Below, one piece after another: positions 26,977 through 36,517 of a DNA stretch of 64,000 nt (position 1 is its first letter; every line of letters begins with the position of its first letter). The DNA comes from UBA10349 sp003485905. Its GTDB lineage: Bacteria; Pseudomonadota; Gammaproteobacteria; Arenicellales; Arenicellaceae. Below the pieces are notes generated by a model. The model did no database searches and had not been told where the DNA came from. It was given only the letters and a program-made list of their open reading frames with translations. The stretch is taken from positions 124,001 to 188,000 of the forward strand of contig CALSLL010000004.1 in assembly GCA_943787185.1 (NCBI GenBank), written 5' to 3'. Made by a program: the position numbers and the translations under genes.

Positions 26977-27895
26977 AATCATCATCATTGATTTCGACAC
27001 GTATTGCTCGATACTTATCGGATACGTAAACGGGTATTTGTTTCACATCAAAGTAATTCTTTATACGTGCTGCCCGATCTGATTCCCACAATGAATTGAG
27101 CCCGGAGACAAACCCTATTTCTGGCGAGACTCGGTCAAAAAAGCTGTTAGGTGCAGAAACACTCACACCATGGTGGGGTATAGAAAGTAAATCGGTATCC
27201 AGGTTTTCCCCTTTTCTTGAAAGGTACTCCCCTATTTGGTTGCCGATATCACCTGGAAATAGCACGGATACTTCGCCAACGTCCATCCGCATGACAGCGC
27301 TGGTATCATTAATAGAGGTTATACCAACTGGGGTATCGTTACCGTCAAAGCGATAAAGCACCTGGAAGCTGAAATTTTCGTGCTGATTAGCCGACAAAAC
27401 CAGGTTTGGTGCGAGGCTTTTTATTTCAACACCAGATTGAGCGGCATATTCTTGCATATTTAGAACATGTTCTAAATCACACCCCATAGCCCAATCTTCA
27501 TTGGCACAAGGAGTGGGGTGAGGTGCATCGAAGTACAAGTCGTCGATAGTGATACCTGCATTTAGCAATACATGTATTCCACCATAATGATTTCGGTGTG
27601 GGTGGCTAACAATTAATTTGTCGAGGTGTTGAATATCCTTTTCTTGTAGATAGGGAAGCAGCATGAACTCGGCTAAATCTGCAAAGCCAGTATCTATTAA
27701 CCAAGTTTCCCCGCCGGGAACCTCTATTAAATGCGCATCACCAGTTCGATCTCCATGGCTAACGTTAATTATTGTCCAGACGACTTTACCGCTCGCAGTA
27801 GACTCGAAATTGCTATTTAAGGCTAACGCCCCCAGCAATAGGAATAATAAAATGGCTACGAAACCTAGATTTTTTTTATTTAGTACTGAGGGCAT
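26957..27895 (-). CDS. ComEC-like metallo-beta-lactamase-fold hydrolase, membrane anchored
   Basis: An N-terminal hydrophobic helix (FVAILLFLLLGALAL) is followed by a stand-alone MBL domain resembling the C-terminal domain of ComEC: NVSHGDRTGDAHLIE, LIDTGF, then SHPHRNHYGG, VLFPGDIG and SIPHHGVS. The metal motif reads H98-x-H100-x-N102-H103, so the usual Asp is Asn. The active site faces the periplasm. The substrate is unknown; proteins of this kind are found in surface-polysaccharide loci. It overlaps the split GT-C gene by 20 bases upstream. Confidence 0.75.
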   Translation of the reverse strand: MPSVLNKKNLGFVAILLFLLLGALALNSNFESTASGKVVWTIINVSHGDRTGDAHLIEVPGGETWLIDTGFADLAEFMLLPYLQEKDIQHLDKLIVSHPHRNHYGGIHVLLNAGITIDDLYFDAPHPTPCANEDWAMGCDLEHVLNMQEYAAQSGVEIKSLAPNLVLSANQHENFSFQVLYRFDGNDTPVGITSINDTSAVMRMDVGEVSVLFPGDIGNQIGEYLSRKGENLDTDLLSIPHHGVSVSAPNSFFDRVSPEIGFVSGLNSLWESDRAARIKNYFDVKQIPVYVSDKYRAIRVEINDDDYEVYTE

Positions 27896-29159
27896 TATTG
27901 TGTTTTTCTATAAACCTTTCCCAGCCTAGGGCGGAAATTAGAACTATAAAAGGGGTTATCGGAATGCGGAAACGCGCATAAGTTTCCGCCCCGATAGATA
28001 GTAATGTGAAATAAGTAATAAGCATTATGGAAAGTTTTACTAGGTCATCTTTTTGACCGCGTAATAAATATAGCCCAAACCATAGGCAACCTAGATAGAC
28101 CGCAACCAAATGACAGATAACAAGAGCCTTAATCGAAATTGCGATCACCGAAGGGTGGGTAATCCCCATATTTTTTGCTAGATCGTCTATTGCGCTGTTG
28201 AATATTCCGAGATAAAGATTCAAGAATCCTCGACCGCCTTGGATTATGGTTTCGACTGGGGTGTCAATAATTATTCGCAGCGCTTCGGCTGACACATGCG
28301 TTGCGAGTTGGGCTTCGTTTAGGCCTAGTTCGGATCGTAATTCTTGCTTATTGCTCTGAAGCTCGCGTTGAACGCTGAAAAAACCACGCTTATTTCTATA
28401 GGCAATATTCCAGGCCGCCCGATATTCATACAAATTGATACTGGAAATAGTGCTTAAAAAATACTCTCCGGTTTGTTCGTGGTTTCGTACCATCCAGGCA
28501 AAAGGCAGTGTAAAACTGATAATTAGTAAAATTAGACTTGGCAAAAGCAAACTATATTTTGCTGAAGAGCGGCAGAACCACTAGTATGCGGTGAAAACTA
28601 TTGGGAGTAATACGGCGATAGGTCGACACAAAATAAGTAGCGATAACGCGCCGCCGCAACTTAACGCCGATAGGATCGGTTGATTTGCGTTGGTACATCG
28701 TATGAATGAGAGGCAGGCCAGTAGCAGCAGGGTTGTAAATAGAGTTTCAGTTAATAGATAGTTTGCACCCATGGCGCTTGCAAAGTCGAGGCTATACAGA
28801 GCGAGTAAAATTATTTGTGCTCGAGGAGAAAATAGAGACTTAGAAATCTGCCAAATGAGATAAATATTAGCCAGGGACAATAGAATCTGTATTACAACTA
28901 ACCCTGAAGCGTCCCAGTCAGTAAAATATTCTATCGTACCGAGAAATAGTGGGTAGGTAGGCGTTCGGGAAAAGCTTGTAAAACTATGTTGCTCAAATAT
29001 CTCGGTAGCTAACTTTAAATATTCAAGACTATCTGGTTGGATGTATAGATTCGGATCGTGACTAAATAACCACCAAATGGCACAGCGTAGTGCGAGAGCG
29101 ATTAGTATAAATATTAGTAAAACACCAGTTGTTACTTGTGGGTTGATTCGTTCGTTCAT
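27876..29159 (-). pseudogene. GT-C membrane glycosyltransferase split by in-frame TAG
   Basis: One minus-strand reading frame encodes a multi-span protein of about 427 codons, interrupted by an amber codon at 28581-28583. Before it (192 residues) the sequence has an N-terminal helix, then IQPDSLEYLKLA in the first loop and FSRTPTYPLFLG, like the GT-C protein at 8183-9625. After it the frame continues without shift through YSLLLPSL into six more hydrophobic segments, including AWMVRNHEQTGEYF. A single base change, for example CAG to TAG, explains the break. A TTG at 28550 could restart translation but would give only the C-terminal half. Confidence 0.8.
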
Positions 29160-29221
29160 GGCACGCGATTTATTATCTACTGGTTGTCGCTAAGCTATCG
29201 GCTTGGGCCATGAGTCAATAC

Positions 29222-30385
29222 CTAAACATTTTCTGAGAGTAGGTTGTGGAATAAATCTAATTCTGACTCAATGCACGCATCCATCGAATAGTAGTTCTCT
29301 ATATCTCGTCGTGCTGCTTCTCGTATTTGGTTTAGTAATACTTTGTCGCTAGCAATAATGCGTTCGACGCCGGCGCGAATCGCTTCTATATTTGGTTCGC
29401 AAATAAACCCATTAATGCCGTCTACAACAATTTGGCGTACGGACCGAGTATTCGAGGCTAAAAACGGAGTGCCGGTTGCCATCGCCTCTAAGATAACTTT
29501 TGGCATACCCGAACCCCATGCTTCAGTCATTAGCACCACATCGTGTATATGATATTGTTGCACTAACTCATCATTAGGTAGATTGCCTAAAAACCTGACG
29601 TTGAGTTCGAGTTTTTTGGCACATTTTTCCAGCGTGGGTTTATAGCTCCCAGAGCCAATAATTTCTATCTCAAAAGTATTGGGTAATTTGTGTAACGCTT
29701 CAAAAACCAGATGGAAGTTTTTCATCTCCGTTAATCGACCGACCAATAGTACTTTTATTGCTTCAGAAAACTCTGATAGCTCCTGTTTGTAATAAAGAAC
29801 GCCAGTATCCACGGAGTTTGGTATTACTGTGATTTTGGCCGGTTTAATATTGTAGTTGGTGATCACATAATCTGCGTCTGATTGTGTGGTTACAATGATC
29901 GCGTCACTTGTTTTGAATGCTAACCATTCTGCAAACAGAGCTCGTTTTAGCAGCCAGCCTGTTTTTCCTTCGGCGACTAGAGCGTTCTTGGTTCGGACCC
30001 AACCACAGCGAACTATCCATCTTATACTCGGCTTTACGAGTTTTGCGACCAAGCCAACTAACGAGCCGGGAGATTGGTTAGATTTAACAATATTAGCTCG
30101 CCTAAATGCGCTCCAATGATACAGCGGAGCTACGGCAGCGTACTTAATGAAGTGATCGATTCGACCCACCCAGGGAAGAATTGCAATTGGTGACCAATAA
30201 TTAGAATGCTCTAAATCATCTTTGCCATAGCTAAGAATAGAAACGTGATGGCCTTTTGAGCATTGCCGCTTATAGATGTTTGATTCCCTGGCGGCTTGCC
30301 CGGTTTTATGCCATTGGCTCAAACTTACGCCTAGAGTCATTAGGATGATGATATCCAGGTTTTTATGGTGATTGCTTATCGTCAA
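29222..30385 (-). CDS. family 4 glycosyltransferase
   Basis: A 387-residue GT-B transferase. VIPNSVDTGVLYY and VLLVGRLTEMKNF open the donor domain, and AWGSGMPKVILEAMATG gives the conserved EX7E region. An N-terminal SLSQWHKTGQAAR loop replaces the usual GGAE motif. It is the upstream-most gene of the minus-strand group that contains the split GT-C gene, and is divergent from the nucleotide-sugar dehydrogenase. Confidence 0.85.
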   Translation of the reverse strand: MTISNHHKNLDIIILMTLGVSLSQWHKTGQAARESNIYKRQCSKGHHVSILSYGKDDLEHSNYWSPIAILPWVGRIDHFIKYAAVAPLYHWSAFRRANIVKSNQSPGSLVGLVAKLVKPSIRWIVRCGWVRTKNALVAEGKTGWLLKRALFAEWLAFKTSDAIIVTTQSDADYVITNYNIKPAKITVIPNSVDTGVLYYKQELSEFSEAIKVLLVGRLTEMKNFHLVFEALHKLPNTFEIEIIGSGSYKPTLEKCAKKLELNVRFLGNLPNDELVQQYHIHDVVLMTEAWGSGMPKVILEAMATGTPFLASNTRSVRQIVVDGINGFICEPNIEAIRAGVERIIASDKVLLNQIREAARRDIENYYSMDACIESELDLFHNLLSENV

Positions 30386-30566
30386 GATCTGGCCTTAAGT
30401 GAAGAATATTGAGCATCCACTTACCCAAGTGGCCTCGCCAATGGAACAGAATATACCTGTTATCTGCAATTATTGCCTGTAGGAACAAGCATATATAAAC
30501 GGTAGAATACGCGCGACTTGTGGTGCTTATACCATCGCTCATTGTGAATGAATTAACGAGTTTAGA

Positions 30567-31847
30567 ATGTCTGAACAAATCGGAATTATTGGCCTCGGCT
30601 ACGTAGGGCTTCAGCTAGCCGTCGCTTTTGGCGAAAAGCTACCTATTATTGGGTACGATCTAAGCGCGAGGAAGATTGACGACTATCGTAATCACTTGGA
30701 TATAACGGGAGAAGTTAGCACAGAGCAATTTAAACGTGCGCAACAGCTGACGGTGACCAATGATATTAAAGATTTGAGCAATTGCGATGTGTTAATCGTG
30801 GCTGTGCCGACACCGGTTGATGGGTCCAATAAACCCGATCTTTCTCCGTTAGTTGCCGCTTCCAAATCTGTAGGCGAGATTATGAAAACAGGCTCCACGG
30901 TAGTATATGAGTCTACAGTCTACCCGGGCGCAACAGAGGAAGTATGTGTTCCGGAACTGGAGCGGGCATCAGGGCTAGTGTGGAAGAAAGATTTTAATGT
31001 GGGGTATTCGCCAGAACGGATTAATCCAGGTGACATCGAGCATACCCTTCAAAAAATTGTCAAAGTAGTCTCTGGAGATACACCTGCCACACTTGCTCGG
31101 CTTTCAGCATTATATAAAAAGGTTGTCGAAGCGGGAATTTACGAGGCATCGAGTATTAAAGTGGCCGAAGCTGCGAAAGTCATTGAAAACACTCAACGTG
31201 ATATCAATATTGCTTTTGTCAACGAGTTAGCAATGGTTTTTGATCGGGTTGGGATTGATACTGCCGAAGTTTTGAAGGCTGCCGAAACGAAATGGAATTT
31301 TCTAAAATTCACTCCCGGACTCGTTGGCGGACACTGCATTGGTGTTGACCCATATTATTTAACAGATAAGGCTAAGTCATTAGGGTATGAACCAGAAGTG
31401 ATATTGGCTGGTCGGCGAATCAACGATTCAATGGGAACATTTTTAGCTCAAAAAACCGCGAAAATGGTACTGAGCAACGGGCTAGGTGCTCATAGCAAAG
31501 TGGCGGTTTTAGGCATGACTTTTAAGGAAAATTGTACTGATTTGCGCAATAGCCAGTCATTCAAAATTGTCGCTGAATTACAAGAGTATGGTTTCGATGT
31601 AAAAGCCTATGATCCGGTTGTAAATGCTGATGAGGTTAAAGGGCGTTATGGTAATGATCTATGCGATTGGGACGAGCTGCGGGATTGTTCGGCAATAGTT
31701 TTGGCCGTAGCGCACGATTCTTTAGTCTCTAAAGCTCCTGAAGAGTATGCGGAGCTACTGGTAGAAGGTGGCATCGCTATTGATGTTAAACGGTTAATTA
31801 ATAGAGATGAGTTTATCGGTCTCGGTTATCGATACTGGGCACTTTGA
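30567..31847 (+). CDS. UDP-HexNAc/hexose 6-dehydrogenase (TviB/WbpO family)
   Basis: A 426-residue NAD-dependent four-electron dehydrogenase. It has the Rossmann loop IGLGYVGLQLA, VAVPTPVDGSNKPDLSPL, the central EAAKVIENTQRDINIAFVNE with the conserved Lys and Asn, and catalytic Cys257 in GGHCIGVDPYY. It closely resembles Vi-antigen TviB and WbpO, which make UDP-GlcNAcA or UDP-GalNAcA; the choice of substrate cannot be read directly. Its stop overlaps the start of the epimerase gene, so the pair likely makes an epimerised uronic acid donor. Confidence 0.92.
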   Translation: MSEQIGIIGLGYVGLQLAVAFGEKLPIIGYDLSARKIDDYRNHLDITGEVSTEQFKRAQQLTVTNDIKDLSNCDVLIVAVPTPVDGSNKPDLSPLVAASKSVGEIMKTGSTVVYESTVYPGATEEVCVPELERASGLVWKKDFNVGYSPERINPGDIEHTLQKIVKVVSGDTPATLARLSALYKKVVEAGIYEASSIKVAEAAKVIENTQRDINIAFVNELAMVFDRVGIDTAEVLKAAETKWNFLKFTPGLVGGHCIGVDPYYLTDKAKSLGYEPEVILAGRRINDSMGTFLAQKTAKMVLSNGLGAHSKVAVLGMTFKENCTDLRNSQSFKIVAELQEYGFDVKAYDPVVNADEVKGRYGNDLCDWDELRDCSAIVLAVAHDSLVSKAPEEYAELLVEGGIAIDVKRLINRDEFIGLGYRYWAL

Positions 31848-32854
31848 TGAAGATATTAGTTACTGGCGCGGCTGGATTTATCGGTTCGACTTTATCTCAC
31901 CGCCTTTTAGATCGAGGTGACACGGTTGTAGGCCTTGATGATTTGAATGATTATTATGACCCGAATTTAAAAGAAGCGCGTCTAAAAAGGCTTCAAGATA
32001 AAGCTGGCTTTGAGTTCGTAAAGCTAGATATTGCTAATCGAGGCGCCATAGCTGAACTGTTTGACGGCTCACAGTATGACGTTGTGGTTAATTTGGCCGC
32101 TCAGGCTGGCGTGCGTTATTCGATTGAAAATCCCCATGCATATATTGACGCGAATATCGTAGGATTCTGCAACATATTGGAAGGCTGCCGACATAATGGA
32201 GTCAAACATCTGGTGTATGCATCATCCAGTTCGGTTTACGGTTCCAATACTAAGTTACCGTTTTCTGAAGATGACAATATTGACCATCCTGTATCGCTTT
32301 ACGCTGCCAGTAAGAAAGCCAATGAGTTGATGGCCCATACCTATTCGCATCTTTATAGTTTACCTACAACTGGATTGCGGTTTTTTACGGTTTACGGCCC
32401 TTGGGGGCGCCCAGATATGGCGCTGTTTCTTTTTACCAAAGCAATTTTGGCTGGGGAGCCTATCAATGTTTTCAATAACGGTGACATGATCCGCGACTTT
32501 ACTTATGTAGACGATATTGTTGAAGGTGTGGTTCGGGTTATAGATCGGGCGCCGGTAGCCGACCCAAATTGGGATGGTAATAGCCCAAACCCGGCGACCA
32601 GCGCAGCACCATATCGTGTATACAACATTGGAAATAGTTCTCCGCAAAATTTAATGCGTTATATAGAAGTTTTGGAAGAGAATCTCGGGAAATCGGCCGT
32701 TAAGAATTTCATGCCGATGCAATCAGGTGATGTTCGGGCTACACAGGCAGATACGCAACGTCTTGCAAGCGATACGGGCTACAAACCAGATACAACCATA
32801 GAGTTCGGAATAGCAAGGTTTGTTGAATGGTATCGAGAGTTTTATTTGAGTTAG
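31847..32854 (+). CDS. UDP-uronate 4-epimerase (CapI/LspL-like SDR)
   Basis: An extended SDR of 335 residues with the NAD loop TGAAGFIGS, a GLDDLNDYYDPNLKEARL segment typical of UDP-glucuronate 4-epimerases, catalytic SSSSVYG and YAASKKANE (Tyr-x3-Lys), and FTVYGPWGRPDMA. It should interconvert UDP-GlcA/GalA or the N-acetyl forms made by the preceding dehydrogenase. The ATG at 31847 lies in the TGATG overlap with the upstream stop; a TTG one codon earlier is unlikely. Confidence 0.9.
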   Translation: MKILVTGAAGFIGSTLSHRLLDRGDTVVGLDDLNDYYDPNLKEARLKRLQDKAGFEFVKLDIANRGAIAELFDGSQYDVVVNLAAQAGVRYSIENPHAYIDANIVGFCNILEGCRHNGVKHLVYASSSSVYGSNTKLPFSEDDNIDHPVSLYAASKKANELMAHTYSHLYSLPTTGLRFFTVYGPWGRPDMALFLFTKAILAGEPINVFNNGDMIRDFTYVDDIVEGVVRVIDRAPVADPNWDGNSPNPATSAAPYRVYNIGNSSPQNLMRYIEVLEENLGKSAVKNFMPMQSGDVRATQADTQRLASDTGYKPDTTIEFGIARFVEWYREFYLS

Positions 32855-32946
32855 TGTCGTGCTTGCCATAAAAAAACCGCTGGCTGCTCATCATGGTTAA
32901 AACTTTGACTAATAAACTGCTTCGCATAATTACCAAGGACATGGAT

Positions 32947-34746
32947 ATGTCGACGGAACGTGGGTTTTGGTTGGTTTTGAGTTCGATAAGCCGCTATCGA
33001 TTGTTAGTAGTATTACTGTTAGTTCTTAGTGTTGTGGTGTCCGGATTTGAAGCTATTTCAGTCGGCTTATCGGCATCAGCGATTATTGTTATTACCGGGA
33101 GCGCAAGTGAATGTGTTGCTAGTGTCCCCGGGTACTTGATGGCCTATGCTGAGTGGTTTTGTAGCTCAGGTGATAAATATCGAATGTTTTTTATCCTTGT
33201 CGTTCTGGGAATACTGGCGCAGGTTATTAGGGTTGGAATGCAGTTTGCGTCTGCGGCGTGCGCAGCTGAGTTAAACCGACAAGTCACTCAGGAATATCAA
33301 GAGAAAGTCGTATCGAAATTGATGCGCATGAAGTTCGAGGCGCTATTGAACTATTCAGTAGGCGAGCAAGGAAACTATCTACGAATCGCTGCTGCCGCTG
33401 TCAATGCTTTAACAATAGCCACAACAGATTTGATAATCCATACCTTGGTATTGTTAGGTTACCTATCTGTTTTGTTGATGTTGAGTTGGCAAATTTCATT
33501 AGTGTCATTTGGTTTGATCTTAATTTATTGGGTTATTTTGAAACCTTTTTTGGCTAAGTTAACAACTTATTCCAAAGAGATTCTGCAATTTTCTCGAAAA
33601 CTGTCTCGGATGTCTGTTGAATATCTTAGTGCAGGCCGATTAATCCGTCTATATGATAAACAAGATCGCGTTGGTGACTACCTGCGCGTCTCTATTCAAG
33701 GTGCCGCCGCTGCACGGAAGAAGGTTGCCCTCGCCACAGCGCTTATGCCAGCCTTGCAGGAATTGGTTACTATTATTTGCGGTGGATTAGTGCTGCTTTT
33801 TGCCTACACATCCATGGGTGCTGATTTCCCAGTGTTTTTGCCGGTGTTGTTGGGCTATATCCTGGTTCTAAATCGGGCTGTATCTCGGGCTGGAATGATT
33901 TACGCTGTTCGAGCCCAGTTTTCCAAAGCTATGCCTAATATAAAATATGTAGCAGATTTTTTTGATCATGGCGTAAGGGCTGAATCTCGCTATGGTACGC
34001 AGTCAATACAGCGACCACTAGAGTCAATTGTTTTCAACAAGGTATCGTTTGTGTATCCGGGCAGCGCCGATCCGGCCTTACACAATCTTGATTTCGAGAT
34101 TATACCAGGTGAGTTTCTTGGAATTGTTGGGGCTTCGGGGGCAGGTAAGAGCACTTTGGTTGATTTGCTTGTCGATATGTATCGCCCTACAACGGGTAGC
34201 ATTTCGATTAATAGAGTTTCTAGTGATGAAGCTGATGCTAAATCTTGGCGCAATATGTTTAGCGTGGTTTCACAAAATGATTTGGTACTCCATGATACCG
34301 TGCGTAATAACATGTTATTTGCGAAAGAGGATGCAATTGACGAGGAGATTATTGGCGCCGCGAAGTTAGCCCGTGCACATGAATTTATTTGTGAGCTCGA
34401 TGAGGGTTACGATACAAAACTCGGCGAACTTGGGTTTAAACTATCTGGTGGGCAATTGCAGAGGATTGCAATGGCTAGAGCCATACTGCGAGACACGCCT
34501 ATTCAAATATTTGATGAGGCTACTAGTGCTCTGGATAGTCTGACGGAACAGCAGATCGTGAGGCAGTTGGAGAGTTATAGAGAAGGTAAAACTGTTATAT
34601 CTATAGCACATAGATTATCGACGCTGAAGACAGCTGATCGAATTATGGTTCTGCAAAAAGGGCGAATCCATGAATTTGGTTCACACGCAAAGTTAATTGA
34701 GGAGAGGGGGCTTTACTATGCAATGTGGAAGGCGCAGCAGCGGTAG
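32947..34746 (+). CDS. ABC exporter half-transporter (fused TMD-NBD)
   Basis: The first 330 residues hold six hydrophobic segments; the C-terminal part is an ATPase with Walker A GASGAGKST, Q-loop SVVSQND, signature LSGGQLQRIAMA, Walker B IQIFDEATSALD and switch His IAHRLS. It resembles MsbA/PglK lipid-linked oligosaccharide flippases, and in this locus probably flips or exports a glycolipid. The frame is open from 32893, but AAGGA seven bases before the ATG at 32947 marks that as the start, giving a standard length of 599 residues. Confidence 0.85.
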   Translation: MSTERGFWLVLSSISRYRLLVVLLLVLSVVVSGFEAISVGLSASAIIVITGSASECVASVPGYLMAYAEWFCSSGDKYRMFFILVVLGILAQVIRVGMQFASAACAAELNRQVTQEYQEKVVSKLMRMKFEALLNYSVGEQGNYLRIAAAAVNALTIATTDLIIHTLVLLGYLSVLLMLSWQISLVSFGLILIYWVILKPFLAKLTTYSKEILQFSRKLSRMSVEYLSAGRLIRLYDKQDRVGDYLRVSIQGAAAARKKVALATALMPALQELVTIICGGLVLLFAYTSMGADFPVFLPVLLGYILVLNRAVSRAGMIYAVRAQFSKAMPNIKYVADFFDHGVRAESRYGTQSIQRPLESIVFNKVSFVYPGSADPALHNLDFEIIPGEFLGIVGASGAGKSTLVDLLVDMYRPTTGSISINRVSSDEADAKSWRNMFSVVSQNDLVLHDTVRNNMLFAKEDAIDEEIIGAAKLARAHEFICELDEGYDTKLGELGFKLSGGQLQRIAMARAILRDTPIQIFDEATSALDSLTEQQIVRQLESYREGKTVISIAHRLSTLKTADRIMVLQKGRIHEFGSHAKLIEERGLYYAMWKAQQR

Positions 34747-34869
34747 GGGAGGATGTTAGAATGTTGTTGCTAAATAGTAATTCACAAAGGACAGAGAGCC
34801 ATATCGTATGGCGGAAATAATCATGTATTATTTATTTTTAATCCAAGAAAGAAAAATGGGCAGTTTATT

Positions 34870-36459
34870 TTGAATGGGTTCTTTATAGGGTGCGGAGACC
34901 CGGTATGGAATGCGGTTATTAGAGGCGTAGTTGGTAAAGGTTACGTTTTTGACTACATAAGTGGAACCAAATCTCAAATAAAAGGTATAGAGTTTGGAGA
35001 TACTACAATTTTCCATGATTATTTGAATGGCGTGCGAGGGATCCGTCCGGTAGGTTTTGAATCGGCTGAGTGGGCGCTAGACGCAGAGACTCTCCATATA
35101 TATCAAGACGCAGAAGCCGCTTGCTTAGATGTTTCTGACCGGATGGATAAGGGCGGCAGTTTTTCTTATCAAGAACGCCTTAGACTTTATTTATCAGTAT
35201 TAAGTTTCTGGTTGTTTATGGTTGATAAATACAAACCAAAATTTATTATCTTTCCGCAAACGCCACATCAAGTAACTGATTTGGCCTTGTATCACGTAGC
35301 TAAAAAGAACGATATTAAGACATTTATGCTATTGCCTATAGTTGCGCTACGGATGATGTTGCCAATTAGTGAAATAGAGCACCCAACCAAAGATGTTGTT
35401 CGGACATATGAAGATTACTTACGACGGCCTGACGAGGAATATATGCTGTCTCCTTTTCTTGCCGGTTATTTAGAGCGTCATAAGGGAACTTATGAAGGCG
35501 CGATGCCCGAATATTTAAAGCAGCGACTTGATAAAGAGCTCCCGGCAAGTAGGGATACTACTTCATATTATTGGAATAAAATGACCGCAGTTAACCTATA
35601 TCCACATTATGTTGGAGTTGTATTTAAGTCGATAATTGCATTAATTTACCGGACTAAGTCGTTTATCTTTGGTAAGTCACCTGCAAATTATTTAAAGCGC
35701 CCAAATGAACCCCTTGAGGCATCATATATCAGTGGGTTTGAGTACAATATATACAAGCTTAAGGCACGCTGGTACAAAAATAAGTTAAAGAAAAAACATA
35801 ATACTTTTGTTTCAAATCTGGATTACAGAAAAGACTACATCTATATCCCGCTGCAGTATCAGCCAGAGCGAACTTCTTCTCCTGAGGGTGGTCGGTATTG
35901 TAATCAGTTGCTTATGATCAAGCTTATCTCGTCACAATTGCCGAAGAATTGGGAGATTGTTGTGAAAGAAAACCCCTCCCAACTTTTACCTAATACGCTG
36001 CACGGTGAAAGAGGCAGATATAGCTATTATTATTCAGACTTGGCTCAAATCCCCCATGTTCGAATTGTGTCATTAGATACCCCGCAGTTTGACTTGATCG
36101 ACAATTGCCGCGCTGTTGCCACAATGACGGGGACGACAGGTTGGGAGGCCTGCGTCAGGGGAAAACCTGTAATGGCCTTTGGGTATGCCTGGTACTCCGG
36201 ATGTGAAGGGGTCTTTAGGGTAAATAGTCGAGCCGAGTGCAGATCAGCAATGAACGAGATAGCTAGTGGGGTTGAATTGGATCAAAGAAAAGTGCGTTCT
36301 TTTCTTAGCGCGTTAGAGCGTCATTCGTTTGAAGGTTACCCAAATTTAAAGATATCGGCTGGTGCTGAAAACGCAATAAAGAATAACATTGGTAATATCC
36401 TTAAAATGTTAGAAGCGTTTTTAAAGGACTGTGATAAAAACGTAACCGTCAAAAAATAG
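34870..36459 (+). CDS. capsule-type polysaccharide transferase (Capsule_synth-like)
   Basis: A 529-residue protein. The C-terminal half has IYIPLQYQPERTSSPEGG, then VVKENPSQ and MTGTTGWEACVRGKPVMAFG. These are features of the KpsS/KpsC-like capsule synthesis proteins and related GT-B transferases. The N-terminal half is unlike known domains. It starts at a TTG, since the only nearby ATG (34856) is out of frame and stops after five codons. It follows the ABC exporter by 123 bases. Likely cytoplasmic; acceptor and donor are unknown. Confidence 0.7.
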   Translation: MNGFFIGCGDPVWNAVIRGVVGKGYVFDYISGTKSQIKGIEFGDTTIFHDYLNGVRGIRPVGFESAEWALDAETLHIYQDAEAACLDVSDRMDKGGSFSYQERLRLYLSVLSFWLFMVDKYKPKFIIFPQTPHQVTDLALYHVAKKNDIKTFMLLPIVALRMMLPISEIEHPTKDVVRTYEDYLRRPDEEYMLSPFLAGYLERHKGTYEGAMPEYLKQRLDKELPASRDTTSYYWNKMTAVNLYPHYVGVVFKSIIALIYRTKSFIFGKSPANYLKRPNEPLEASYISGFEYNIYKLKARWYKNKLKKKHNTFVSNLDYRKDYIYIPLQYQPERTSSPEGGRYCNQLLMIKLISSQLPKNWEIVVKENPSQLLPNTLHGERGRYSYYYSDLAQIPHVRIVSLDTPQFDLIDNCRAVATMTGTTGWEACVRGKPVMAFGYAWYSGCEGVFRVNSRAECRSAMNEIASGVELDQRKVRSFLSALERHSFEGYPNLKISAGAENAIKNNIGNILKMLEAFLKDCDKNVTVKK

Positions 36460-36517
36460 ATTTATCTATACGCCCTAAAAGATGGGGAACAACTTTTGCC
36501 GAAGCTATTTTATACAA

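Noticed and set aside
28581..28583. Programmed amber read-through or pyrrolysine at the TAG in the GT-C gene
   Set aside because: No PYLIS-like structure or pyrrolysine genes are visible, and the peroxidase gene is broken by a different stop codon, so simple mutation is more likely.
30501..30505. GGTAG resembling the core of an ops/JUMPstart element upstream of the nucleotide-sugar dehydrogenase
   Set aside because: Only five bases match and the flanking consensus is absent, so it is not enough to propose RfaH-type control.
34028..34369. 113-codon plus-strand frame inside the ABC exporter gene
   Set aside because: It lies out of frame within a clear ATPase domain and has no family features; it is a shadow frame.
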